A DNA stretch of 64,000 bases from the NCBI RefSeq assembly GCF_900109365.1, contig NZ_FNZR01000006.1:248001-312000 (forward strand), read 5' to 3'. The stretch is from Parapedobacter koreensis (GTDB taxonomy: Bacteria > Bacteroidota > Bacteroidia > Sphingobacteriales > Sphingobacteriaceae). How positions within the stretch are numbered: the first letter of the stretch is position 1; each line of letters opens with the position of its first letter. Shown here in pieces: positions 35,759-44,256 of the stretch. A model generated the notes under the pieces. That model ran no database searches, was not told where the DNA came from, and was given only the letters and a program-made list of their open reading frames with translations. Position numbers and translations under genes: made by a program.

Positions 35759-38121
35759 AAAGACTCGACCGGATTAGCCAATGCCGCCCGAATGGCCTGC
35801 CAACTAACAGTGAGCAGCGCAATCACCACGGCCGCCGATCCCGCAACCGCGAACATCCACCATTCGACGTCAATGCGGTAGGCAAAATCTTCCAGCCACG
35901 TGTTCATGGTCCACCAAGCAATGGGGGTACCCATGATGATCGAGACAAGTACCAGCTGGATAGAACCTTTGGATAGCAGCCCAACGATATTGCCGACACT
36001 CGCTCCCAGCACCTTGCGGATACCGATTTCCTTGACCCGTTGGCGCACCGTGTAGGTAGACAGGCCCAGCAGTCCAAGGCACGAAATGAAGATGGCAATC
36101 CCGGCAAATATATTGAACAGGAGCCCGGCCCGTTGATCAGCTTGATATTTAGCTTCAAATTGTTTATCGAGGAAACTATAACTGAACGGGATATCACCTG
36201 CGTATTGCTTGTATTGTTTTTCAACGGCGGCGATCGCCTGCTGTGCCGCTTGGGCGCTGGTACGCACGTAAAGCATATTGCCATTCCACCAGCGGAAAAA
36301 CAGCAAGGGTTCGATTTTCTTTTTCAAGGATTGGAAGTTGAAATCCCTTACGACACCGATGATCGTGCCCGCGCGGCTATGGAAGCTAATGGGCTGGCCA
36401 ACATAAGGTGGTGTGAGGCCCATTTCTTTCACTGCCGCTTCATTGACAATGTATAGGTTGCTGTCTGCAGGCGTACCCGAAAAATTACGTCCTTCCAACA
36501 GTTGTATACCCACGGTTGGGATGAAGTGCTGATCGATGACCGCTTGATTGATGATGACCTGGCTATTGGTCGGTTTGCCGGACCATTCCAGATCGCTGGT
36601 GGACGATTCGTGGTTGGAAAGGTCGTAAATATCGGTCAGCGAAATACCTGTGATTCCCTGCTGGCTATTGAGTTCGTTTTTTAGCGCATCGATATGCCCG
36701 CTCACCGCATCGGGTAGCGGCACGGTGAAGACGTAATCTTTGTTATAGCCCAAATCCAGTTTTCGGATATAGTCCAATTGCTTGCCGATAACCAACGTGG
36801 CCACAATCAGTACGGTAGAAATGGAAAACTGGAAAACCACCAGGATCTTGCGAAACAACGTGGTGCCAATACCGGAAGTGATCTTCCCCTTCAGCACTTG
36901 TAGTGGGCGGAAGTCCGAAAGCAGCAGAGCCGGATAGATGGACGCCGACAGCAGAGTACCCACGGCGGAATAGCCCACCACTTTCCAAATGTCGGTGTCG
37001 GCAAATGAAAAGTGCAGCTGTTTGCCAGCGATGAGGTTGTACACAGGCAGCAATGCCAAAATAAGCCCGATGGCTATCGCTAATGCGAAGCAGAACAGTA
37101 AAGTGGTTTCCACAATAAATTGAAAGAACAGCTGCCGCCTGCTGGCACCGACCACTTTCCGTATACCAACCTCACGGGCTCTCACCAACGCTCGTGCTGT
37201 CGAAAGATTGATGTAGTTGATGGCCGCGATAGCGAGCACTAAGATGGCAATGATCAAAAAGATACGTACCATCCGGGCGGACGCGTCGTTGCCATCTGGC
37301 CCTACCAAATGCAGGCTGGCAAGGGATTGCAGTCCGTAGCGGGTGTCACTTTCGCCGTTGCGCGCTTTATCATAGGCAGCGGTGAAATCCTGTTCGGCAT
37401 CGATTGGGTCTGTGCCTTCCTGCAATTTGACATAGGTGTGAAACGCGTAATTACCCAGATCCGCGTCGATGGTTTTCCAGTCGCCATTACCGCCGTTTGC
37501 GGTAAACTGCTGTGCGTAATAACCCATTGGAAAAAGTGCGTCGCATACGAGGGATGAATTGTCCGGGAAATCACGCAATACACCGGCAACGGTAAAATTG
37601 TCTCCCCGAAATTGCAGCACCTTGCCCATGGCATCACCATCACCAAAGAATTTCCGGGCTGTCGATTGCGTGACAACCACGCTATTATTGTTCGGAAACG
37701 GCGCAGTGCGGTTGCCCTGCAAGAGTTCAAAATCAAATACCGTCAGGAAAGTGCTGTCTACGCAGGCCGCCACAAAACCATCCAGCACCTTGCTGCGGTC
37801 GGCATTCGCCAATACTTGGTCATATTCGCTGTAAACGCGGACGATGGATTCGACACGCGGAATAGACTGGGCATAGACCGATAGGGGACCGGGTACACCT
37901 TCCCACACCATATCCTGCCCGTTGGCCTCGAAATGAGCGAGAATTTTATACGTACGCTGGTAGTCACTGTGGAAGCGGTCATAGCTGCGTTCGTGTTGGA
38001 CCCAAAGCAACAGCAACATGGCTGTGGCTAATCCGAAAGCGAGCCCACAGGTATTGATAATGCTGTAGAATTTATTTCCCCTAAGACTCCGCCAAGCGGT
38101 TTTGAAATGGTTCTTTAACAT
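35746..38121 (-). CDS. FtsX-type ABC transporter permease (unit D)
   Basis: A 791-residue permease starting MLKNHFKTAWRSLRGNKF. Cores: AINYINLSTARALVRAREVG and RVKEIGIRKVLGASVGNIVG. It is the closest relative in the window of the 13626 permease, judged by shared loops (GQDMVWEGVPGPLSVYAQ region, GPDG before the first core, FNFQSLKKKIEPLLF). It is a single-gene unit with its own operator and promoter (38199-38303) and converges on the acyltransferase gene. Confidence 0.93.
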   Translation of the reverse strand: MLKNHFKTAWRSLRGNKFYSIINTCGLAFGLATAMLLLLWVQHERSYDRFHSDYQRTYKILAHFEANGQDMVWEGVPGPLSVYAQSIPRVESIVRVYSEYDQVLANADRSKVLDGFVAACVDSTFLTVFDFELLQGNRTAPFPNNNSVVVTQSTARKFFGDGDAMGKVLQFRGDNFTVAGVLRDFPDNSSLVCDALFPMGYYAQQFTANGGNGDWKTIDADLGNYAFHTYVKLQEGTDPIDAEQDFTAAYDKARNGESDTRYGLQSLASLHLVGPDGNDASARMVRIFLIIAILVLAIAAINYINLSTARALVRAREVGIRKVVGASRRQLFFQFIVETTLLFCFALAIAIGLILALLPVYNLIAGKQLHFSFADTDIWKVVGYSAVGTLLSASIYPALLLSDFRPLQVLKGKITSGIGTTLFRKILVVFQFSISTVLIVATLVIGKQLDYIRKLDLGYNKDYVFTVPLPDAVSGHIDALKNELNSQQGITGISLTDIYDLSNHESSTSDLEWSGKPTNSQVIINQAVIDQHFIPTVGIQLLEGRNFSGTPADSNLYIVNEAAVKEMGLTPPYVGQPISFHSRAGTIIGVVRDFNFQSLKKKIEPLLFFRWWNGNMLYVRTSAQAAQQAIAAVEKQYKQYAGDIPFSYSFLDKQFEAKYQADQRAGLLFNIFAGIAIFISCLGLLGLSTYTVRQRVKEIGIRKVLGASVGNIVGLLSKGSIQLVLVSIIMGTPIAWWTMNTWLEDFAYRIDVEWWMFAVAGSAAVVIALLTVSWQAIRAALANPVESLRDE

Positions 38122-38198
38122 AACTGGCTGTTTTTATCTGCGTTATCTACTCGATAATCACCGGGATGGTTTCAGCATCTCGTCTATTTTCAAAAGCG

Positions 38199-38213
38199 AC
38201 ATTTTCTAAGCCA
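38199..38213 (-). promoter_or_regulatory. sigma-54-like -24/-12 promoter, unit D
   Basis: TGGCTTAGAAAATGT on the minus strand: GG at 38212-38211, ten bases, then GT. The upstream half diverges from the GGCGCAA of units A-C but the spacing to the operator (54 bp) is kept. Confidence 0.5.
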
Positions 38214-38265
38214 GAAATGTAGTCAATTGATTTGTAGTTATTTGTGTGGGTGTTGATGGAAAAAG

Positions 38266-38303
38266 TGTTCGTTTCCGAACACCTTTCTGTACGGATGCGG
38301 ACA
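38266..38303 (-). promoter_or_regulatory. Dual-palindrome operator, unit D
   Basis: TGTTCGTTTCCGAACA (38266-38281) and TGTACGGATGCGGACA (38288-38303), centres 22 bp apart. Confidence 0.7.
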
Positions 38304-38339
38304 TGGGCGTCACTTGATAGACCCGGCCGTATTTTTCAA

Positions 38340-38716
38340 TTACTCATGGGGGTTTATCAGGCGCAATCCTTTTATGTTGGAAAAGTCCTGAATGTTTCTT
38401 GTAATCAAAGTACACTTCTGTACGATTGCGGTGGCAGCAATGATGGCATCGGGGAGTTTGATCTTGCGCTTTTTTCGCAATGCAATGGTCTGTATGACCA
38501 CATCGTCATCCATATGGGGACAACTTTTGCAGCGACTAAAAACGCATCAATAGCGGGAGGGATGTCGGTACGCGATAATAACTCTATTTTATTGACAACC
38601 GATATTGTCGGTTCGGCATCGATGATCGTTGCAATCAAACGAACACCGTTTTCGGGCAATAAATTGGCACAGAAATCAATGACGACGTTGGTGTCTAATA
38701 GGTATTTCTTTCCCAT
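38340..38716 (-). pseudogene. VapC-like PIN-domain toxin, frameshifted
   Basis: The ATG at 38716 begins MGKKYLLDTNVVIDF, the PIN N-terminus with its first acidic residue, and the frame continues through PTISVVNKIELL to AAKVVP near 38510. There it shifts: two extra bases in CCCATATGGATGAC move the rest, which reads DDDVVIQTIALRKK...KIKLPDAIIAATA...LITRNIQDF in another frame, to a stop at 38340. That downstream part holds the remaining PIN acidic motif (LPDA) and the TRN motif. Removing an AT repeat unit restores a ~124-residue PIN protein. Disabled unless this is a sequencing error. Confidence 0.75.
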
Positions 38717-38910
38717 TCGTCTTTTAGGTCCTCTATTTGCTTGTGATACGTAGCAGCTTGTTCTTTGCTGATGCTTCCCTGCATCATATCAGACAGTTTC
38801 GTAGCTGTTTTCGTGGGAGGAGTAACGATTTGAATCAGATTAAGGAGCTCTAAATCTTGAATAAGTTTTATCGCCTTTTGATCGCGTATTTTAATCGTTA
38901 GCGTATCCAT
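38695..38910 (-). CDS. Putative antitoxin of a VapBC-like pair
   Basis: A 71-residue protein (MDTLTIKIRDQKAIKLIQDL...) overlapping the PIN gene by 22 bp, the usual antitoxin-toxin order. A GTG at 38928 would add six residues. The C-terminal half is helical and charged (EQAATYHKQIEDLKDEWERN), as expected for a toxin-binding tail. I do not recognise a specific DNA-binding fold. With the toxin frameshifted it may be an orphan antitoxin. Confidence 0.65.
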   Translation of the reverse strand: MDTLTIKIRDQKAIKLIQDLELLNLIQIVTPPTKTATKLSDMMQGSISKEQAATYHKQIEDLKDEWERNTY

Positions 38911-39019
38911 GACAAAATAGTTTATCACAAATTTAGATAAAATTGCTCTTTTTCACAAGTGTTAATTTTCGTCTGCCGGGCTCCATCACTCAATCCACGC
39001 CCTTCTTCCCACCTCCACT

Positions 39020-39100
39020 GTTTTATGCCCGTTGCAGCCAAGACCTAGGAGACGTTAGCGAAGCGCCACGGATCCAGTCTTGGCTGCAATGGGCTAAAAC
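39020..39100 (+). repeat. Palindromic repeat, beta type, 81 bp
   Basis: Arms GTTTTATGCCCGTTGCAGCC and GGCTGCAATGGGCTAAAAC pair with few mismatches. Core CCTAGGAGACGTTAGCGAAGC, GGATCCAG. Homology with the 41667 copy extends about 25 bp to the left (CCCTTCTTCCC, CCTCCACT). Confidence 0.78.
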
Positions 39101-39111
39101 ACCACCCACCA

Positions 39112-41511
39112 TCATTCATCCCTCAATGACTCGACCGGGTTCGCCGTGGCTGCGCGGATAGCGTGGAAACTTACCGTAGCCAGTGCAATCAAGGCGGCCA
39201 TGATTCCGGCAAACGCAAAGATCCACCATGTGATATCGACGCGGTATGCGAAATCTGCCAACCAATTGCTTCCTGCCCACCAGGCCAGTGGCGTGGCAAT
39301 CAAGACCGCGATACCCACCAGCAGCAGAAACTGTTTTGAAACCAGTGCAACGATATTGCTTAAGGTAGCGCCCAACACTTTCCGGATGCCGATTTCCTTA
39401 GTACGTTGGGCAGTCGTGAATGCCGCTAAGGCAAATAATCCGAGGCAAGCCAGTACTATCGCGATGGTGGCAAACGCGGAAAATAACCCCGCGATCCGTT
39501 CCTCCGTTTTGTAGAGCGCATTGAAGTCGTCGTCCATGAAATGGTAGTCAAAAGGGCGGTGCACGACACGCGCTTTCCATGCGTTTTCCAACGTGGTGAG
39601 TGTGGTGGCAAGGTGCTCTCCTTTTACCTTTACAAACAGCTGATACGTCATGGTCGTATCCAGGAAAATCAATAACGGGCCTATTGGCTCATGCAGCGAT
39701 TCAAAATGGAAATCCTTGATCACACCCACTACCGTACCGGGGGATCCCCTTGAAACGGTTTTTCCAATAGCTTCTTCTGGTGTCCACCCAAGGTCCATGA
39801 CCGCTTTTTCGTTCAGTATATAAGACTCCCTGTAATTTGCATAGTTAGCGGTGGTATCCTGCACCGCAAAATCGGCAGCGGTAAAATCCCTCCCCGCTGC
39901 CAGCTCCATTCCCATCGTTTTCAGGTAATCCAAGTCCACTGGTGTAGCATTCAGCATAAGTTCTTTTGGGCCGGTGCCGTCATCGGCTTCGATGCCGTCT
40001 CCCCAGCCGATGGACGTAGGGTCTTCATAAGCCCCGGTCACGCTCAGCACATTGGGATTGGCCCTGAACGCATCTTTTAATTGATTGTATACCGGCCGCG
40101 TCTTGCCATCGATAGGCAATACCAATACATGCGAACGGTCATAACCTAAGTTTTTGCGTTGGATGAAAGACACCTGGTTCAGCACGATAACCGTTGCCGC
40201 CATCAGGAATATGGCAATGACAAACTGGAATACGATTAACCCTTGGCGCAGCTTACCACCGGAATGGGATACCTGCAGGCCGGACTTCAGGATGTTTACC
40301 AATTTTTTGCTGCTCAGCACCACCGCTGGATATGCGCCCGCAAGCAAGCTGATGAGCACACTCAATGCCGCGGCCGACAATAAAAACCCCTGTTTGAAAA
40401 ACAAGGCAGCCGTGAAGAGTTTGCCGGTAAGGGCATTGAACAACGGGAGCAACATGACGCTGATCAATACGGCCAATACCAACGCCAACGAAGTGATTAG
40501 TATGGATTCGCCCAAAAACTGTTTCAAGAGCTGTGGTCGCCCGGCTCCCATCACTTTGCGGATGCCGATTTCCATGCCGCGATTTACGGACTGCGCAATG
40601 GCTAAGTTGGTGTAGTTTACACAGGCAATCAGCAAAATGAGCACGGCTACTACGCTCAATACATAGATATACGTGATGTTGCCGTTGGATTCCAGCCCAG
40701 CCAATGGCGAATGCAGGTGCACAGCTTGTAGCGGCTCCAGGTGAAAGGTCCAGTAATCATTTTCTGGAAGGCTCATTTCCTCCTGATTGACTTGCCGCAT
40801 ATGACTGGCAACAGCAGTTGCCAACGGATCGATTTGGCTCGCATCTTGGAGTAGCAGGTAGGTAATGTAATTGGCAGTACCCCATATTTCCGTTTTGGAT
40901 GCATTGAGCGTATTGAAGGAAATGATCAGGTCGTATTGAATTTGCGAATTGAGTGGAGCATCGCCCGCGATCCCGGTTATTTCATATTCACGATCCCCGC
41001 CATCGAGCCGGAATGTTTTGCCAATGGGATCGGCATTTCCAAAGTATTTTTTTGCGGCAGAAGTAGACAGCACGGCTTTTTGAGGAGCATCCAACACATT
41101 GTTGGCATTGCCCTGCAACAACGGGAAGGAAAAGATGTGAAAGAAATCCGCATCAGCATATAAAACGTTGTGTTCTTCAAACGACTGCTGGCCGATGGCT
41201 ACCGAATGCGCATATTTACTCGTGCGGACGTACCGTTCTACCTGAGGAAACGTCCGTTTGAACTCAGGTCCTACCTTAGTGCCGGTCTGGGCAAACTGAC
41301 GTTCGGATCCGGACCTGCTCATATCCGATGTTACCCGCACAATCCGGTCGGCTTTTTCATGGAACCGATCGTAGGTTACCTCATTCCAGATATATATCCC
41401 AATCAACATACAGGCCGCGAGGCCGGTTGTCAGCCCAACGATGTTGACAAAGCTATACAGTTTGTTTTTGCGGAAGCTCCGCCAGGCAGTTTTGAAATAG
41501 TTTTTTAGCAT
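39112..41511 (-). CDS. FtsX-type ABC transporter permease
   Basis: A 799-residue permease starting MLKNYFKTAWRSFRKNKLY. Cores: CVNYTNLAIAQSVNRGMEIG, where GMEIG departs from the usual AKEVG, and RTKEIGIRKVLGATLSNIVA. The last membrane region is distinct (SNWLADFAYRVDITWWIFAF). It is the third gene of unit E, after the ATPase and the 41753 permease. The gap before it holds two palindromic repeats. Confidence 0.93.
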   Translation of the reverse strand: MLKNYFKTAWRSFRKNKLYSFVNIVGLTTGLAACMLIGIYIWNEVTYDRFHEKADRIVRVTSDMSRSGSERQFAQTGTKVGPEFKRTFPQVERYVRTSKYAHSVAIGQQSFEEHNVLYADADFFHIFSFPLLQGNANNVLDAPQKAVLSTSAAKKYFGNADPIGKTFRLDGGDREYEITGIAGDAPLNSQIQYDLIISFNTLNASKTEIWGTANYITYLLLQDASQIDPLATAVASHMRQVNQEEMSLPENDYWTFHLEPLQAVHLHSPLAGLESNGNITYIYVLSVVAVLILLIACVNYTNLAIAQSVNRGMEIGIRKVMGAGRPQLLKQFLGESILITSLALVLAVLISVMLLPLFNALTGKLFTAALFFKQGFLLSAAALSVLISLLAGAYPAVVLSSKKLVNILKSGLQVSHSGGKLRQGLIVFQFVIAIFLMAATVIVLNQVSFIQRKNLGYDRSHVLVLPIDGKTRPVYNQLKDAFRANPNVLSVTGAYEDPTSIGWGDGIEADDGTGPKELMLNATPVDLDYLKTMGMELAAGRDFTAADFAVQDTTANYANYRESYILNEKAVMDLGWTPEEAIGKTVSRGSPGTVVGVIKDFHFESLHEPIGPLLIFLDTTMTYQLFVKVKGEHLATTLTTLENAWKARVVHRPFDYHFMDDDFNALYKTEERIAGLFSAFATIAIVLACLGLFALAAFTTAQRTKEIGIRKVLGATLSNIVALVSKQFLLLVGIAVLIATPLAWWAGSNWLADFAYRVDITWWIFAFAGIMAALIALATVSFHAIRAATANPVESLRDE

Positions 41512-41515
41512 TTTT

Positions 41516-41536
41516 TAGACGTTAGACAATAGGCTT
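41516..41536 (-). repeat. 7-bp periodic leader upstream of the 41511 start
   Basis: TAGACGT TAGACAA TAGGCTT on the plus strand, three heptads. Confidence 0.55.
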
Positions 41537-41593
41537 GCCCATTTTTAGTTTTTATTCCTTTATCTTCCTCATCACCCACCACTCATTACCACC

Positions 41594-41640
41594 GATTCAA
41601 GCCGTTGCGGATGAAACCTAGGAGACGGCAGCAAAGCGAA
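41594..41640 (+). repeat. Palindromic repeat, alpha type, right half missing
   Basis: GATTCAAGCCGTTGC, then CCTAGGAGACGGCAGCAAAGC, cut off before GGATCC; followed 26 bp later by a full beta copy, the same alpha-half/beta-full arrangement as at 35518-35676. Confidence 0.68.
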
Positions 41641-41666
41641 TCTACACCCTTCTTCCCGCCTCCACT

Positions 41667-41747
41667 GTTTTATGCCCGTTGCAGCCAAGGCCTAGGAGAC
41701 GTTAGCGAAGCGCCACGGATCCAGTCTTAGCTGCAATGGGCTAAAAC
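41667..41747 (+). repeat. Palindromic repeat, beta type, 81 bp
   Basis: Left arm GTTTTATGCCCGTTGCAGCC, right arm AGCTGCAATGGGCTAAAAC; core CCTAGGAGACGTTAGCGAAGC and GGATCCAG. It lies five bases from the stop of the 41753 gene. Confidence 0.78.
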
Positions 41748-41752
41748 ACCAA

Positions 41753-44119
41753 TCACTCATCCCGCAGCGAATCCACCGGATTGGCTAAAGCTGCTTTGAT
41801 GGCCTGCGAACTAACCGTCGCTAACGCAAGCACAAGTGCTCCGGTACCTGTCAATACAAAAATCCCCCAACTGATTGGCGCACGGTACGTATACATATGG
41901 AGAAAGTAACGATCCATAAACCAATAAGAAAAAGGGAAAGCCACTAAACAGGCTATTAACACCAGTATCACAAATTCTTTTGACAGCAGTTTGGCAATGG
42001 AGAATACCGAAGCCCCCAACACTTTTCGGACGCCGATTTCCTTGGTGCGATTTTCGGCCATATACGCCGCCAACGCAAATAAGCCAAGGCAGGAAATGGC
42101 GATGGTGATGAAGGTAAATAACGCTGCCAGTGTGCCGTACGTCTGGGTTTCCTCGAATTTTTGCCGATAGGCTTCATCCACAAAACTATATTCAAAAGGG
42201 AATTCGGGATTATAGCGTTTGAAGATGGCTTCCGTTCTGCTCAAGGCTTCCGATGTCGTTAAAGCGGGGTTAAACTTGATGTGCATCGCATTGAACCATC
42301 CCGCAGCCCCTTCGATGACCATTGGTGGGATGGGTTCAAAAGGTGAACGTAGGATAAAATCTTTAATGACGCCGATGACATGCCAGTCCTTGCCATTGTC
42401 TTGAATGGGTTGTCCAATAGGATCTTCAAAACCCATGGCCTTTGCCGCAGATTCGCTGAGGATAATCCCCAAGGAATCGGTCGGATACGTTGAGAGATCG
42501 AAATCTCGCCCTGCAACGAGGGTGAGGCCGGCAGTTTTTACAATGTGGTCGTCCGCACAAAACCTATCGAAGACGGTTTTGTCATCCGGCCGTTTGCCTT
42601 GCCAACTGAACGCCCAGCTGTTGCTCCATCCTTCGGTAAGGGGTGCACTCGTCCGGGTTACGGACTCCGCGACCCCACTATTGAGTAATTCGTTTTTGAT
42701 GAGGGTACTATTTTTAGCCACTAATCCTTCCTCAAAGATGTAGACAAGGTTGTTTTGGCTGTAGCCGTTTTCGCGGTCTTTGCCATGCTGTACCTGCCGC
42801 TGTATGACAATGGTGCTCACGACGAGCGCAATGGCTACTGTAAATTGGGTGACGACCAGTACCTTCCGTGGATTAAACGCGGCATTGACACGTTTAAACG
42901 TGCCCTTCAGCACTTTCACAGGCTGGAACGACGAAAGGAAAAAGGCTGGATAACTGCCCGCCAGCGTGCCGGTAAGTAGGATAAAGCTGAGAAAGGATAC
43001 CCAAAAAATAGGTGATGCAAAATCGATGAACAACCGACGATCCACCAGCTCTCCGAATGCCGGCAAACTCAACCATACGATGCCCAGTGCCAGTACCCCG
43101 CCGATGAAGGCGATAAGGACGGATTCACAGAGGAATTGTCCAATAAGAGAATGCCGATATGCACCCGCCACTTTGCGGACGCCTACCTCCTTGGCCCGCT
43201 TTTCACTCCGGGCAGTGCTGAGGTTCATGAAATTGATGCAGGCGATGAGCAAGACGAAGGCTGCGACAAAGAGAAATGCTTGCACCATATCGATGCGTCC
43301 GCCTGCCATTTTACCATTCACGAATTTGGTATACAACCACCAATTGGGCAGCGCATAGAGGAACACTTCATTGTCTTCCCGTCCATCTGAGTGTCTGATG
43401 GTGATATCACGGATTTTTTTGTTCACGTCGTCAATGGAGGCCCCGGGAGTGAGCTCAATATAGGTCGAGACGGAGTTGTTGCCCCAAAAATTGTCAGACA
43501 TTCCCAACTTTTCCATGTAGGCCCAGGGCATGAAGAATTCCGCCTGTCGAAACCGTGTATTGCCGGGCATATCGGCCATGACGCCCGATACGGTGGCTAA
43601 GTCTATCGTATCCAGCCGGATGGTCTTTCCTATGGCATCTTCATTGCCAAACAGTCGTTTGGCAAGCGACTGGGTGATCACTACGTTTGTGGTGTTGGTA
43701 AGCACGTTGTTCGCGTTGCCCTGAATAAGCGGGAAGTCAAACATTTGCAGAAATGCCGAATCCACAAAAATGCCGTTCCCTTTTAGCTTCTTATCGCCCA
43801 CGGTCATTAAGACAGGGCCCATGCTTGAATAACGGCTTATGCGGACGATCTCTGGAAATTCTGCTTGCAACGCGGGACCGAGGGGCTTGGGGGTGCTAAA
43901 CCAGGTGTTCAATTCGCCATTGAAGACAGCTTGGTTGGCCGCTATGTATAATCGGTCCTTTTTGCTGTGGAACATATCAAAACTTACTTCGTTTTGTATC
44001 CACAGCAGGATAAGTATAGCGGCCGCCATTCCAAGGGCAAGCCCCCCGATGTTGAGCGCCGAATAACCCTTGTTATTCCAAAGGTTGCGCCATGCGATTT
44101 TGAAGTAGTTTTTGATCAT
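41753..44119 (-). CDS. FtsX-type ABC transporter permease next to the ATPase
   Basis: A 788-residue permease starting MIKNYFKIAWRNLWNNKGY. Cores: CINFMNLSTARSEKRAKEVG and [20 protein letters not shown] preceded by AAYMAEN. Both the [18 protein letters not shown] segment and the LVAFP stretch recur in the partial permease at the right edge, and its extracytoplasmic domain pairs with the 3296 gene. As the only permease directly after the ATPase (137-bp gap), it is the best candidate for the ATPase's original partner. Confidence 0.94.
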   Translation of the reverse strand: MIKNYFKIAWRNLWNNKGYSALNIGGLALGMAAAILILLWIQNEVSFDMFHSKKDRLYIAANQAVFNGELNTWFSTPKPLGPALQAEFPEIVRISRYSSMGPVLMTVGDKKLKGNGIFVDSAFLQMFDFPLIQGNANNVLTNTTNVVITQSLAKRLFGNEDAIGKTIRLDTIDLATVSGVMADMPGNTRFRQAEFFMPWAYMEKLGMSDNFWGNNSVSTYIELTPGASIDDVNKKIRDITIRHSDGREDNEVFLYALPNWWLYTKFVNGKMAGGRIDMVQAFLFVAAFVLLIACINFMNLSTARSEKRAKEVGVRKVAGAYRHSLIGQFLCESVLIAFIGGVLALGIVWLSLPAFGELVDRRLFIDFASPIFWVSFLSFILLTGTLAGSYPAFFLSSFQPVKVLKGTFKRVNAAFNPRKVLVVTQFTVAIALVVSTIVIQRQVQHGKDRENGYSQNNLVYIFEEGLVAKNSTLIKNELLNSGVAESVTRTSAPLTEGWSNSWAFSWQGKRPDDKTVFDRFCADDHIVKTAGLTLVAGRDFDLSTYPTDSLGIILSESAAKAMGFEDPIGQPIQDNGKDWHVIGVIKDFILRSPFEPIPPMVIEGAAGWFNAMHIKFNPALTTSEALSRTEAIFKRYNPEFPFEYSFVDEAYRQKFEETQTYGTLAALFTFITIAISCLGLFALAAYMAENRTKEIGVRKVLGASVFSIAKLLSKEFVILVLIACLVAFPFSYWFMDRYFLHMYTYRAPISWGIFVLTGTGALVLALATVSSQAIKAALANPVDSLRDE

Positions 44120-44130
44120 TTCTTAAATGT

Positions 44131-44165
44131 CAGATATAGGACACTAGATTTGAGACACCAGATAG
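44131..44165 (-). repeat. 7-bp periodic leader upstream of the 44119 start
   Basis: CAGATAT AGGACAC TAGATTT GAGACAC CAGATAG on the plus strand, five degenerate heptads. Confidence 0.55.
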
Positions 44166-44230
44166 GCTGCTCCTTGCTCTTTTTATCCTTCATCTTTTTT
44201 TACACACCCCCGGCCACTATTCCCTCCACC

Positions 44231-44248
44231 AGGAGACGGCTGCAAAGC
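44231..44248 (+). repeat. Core fragment of the palindromic repeat family
   Basis: AGGAGACGGCTGCAAAGC matches the alpha core with one change; neither arm is present. It lies just after the ATPase stop on the minus strand. Confidence 0.45.
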
Positions 44249-44256
44249 CAGTACCG

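Noticed and set aside
38244-38753. A 169-codon plus-strand frame across the PIN toxin region
   Set aside because: The opposite strand shows clear PIN-domain motifs in two adjacent frames, so this frame is a shadow.
10974-41747. The 79-82 bp palindromic repeats as insertion sequences
   Set aside because: Too short for a transposase, with no clear target-site duplications; non-autonomous or structural elements fit better.
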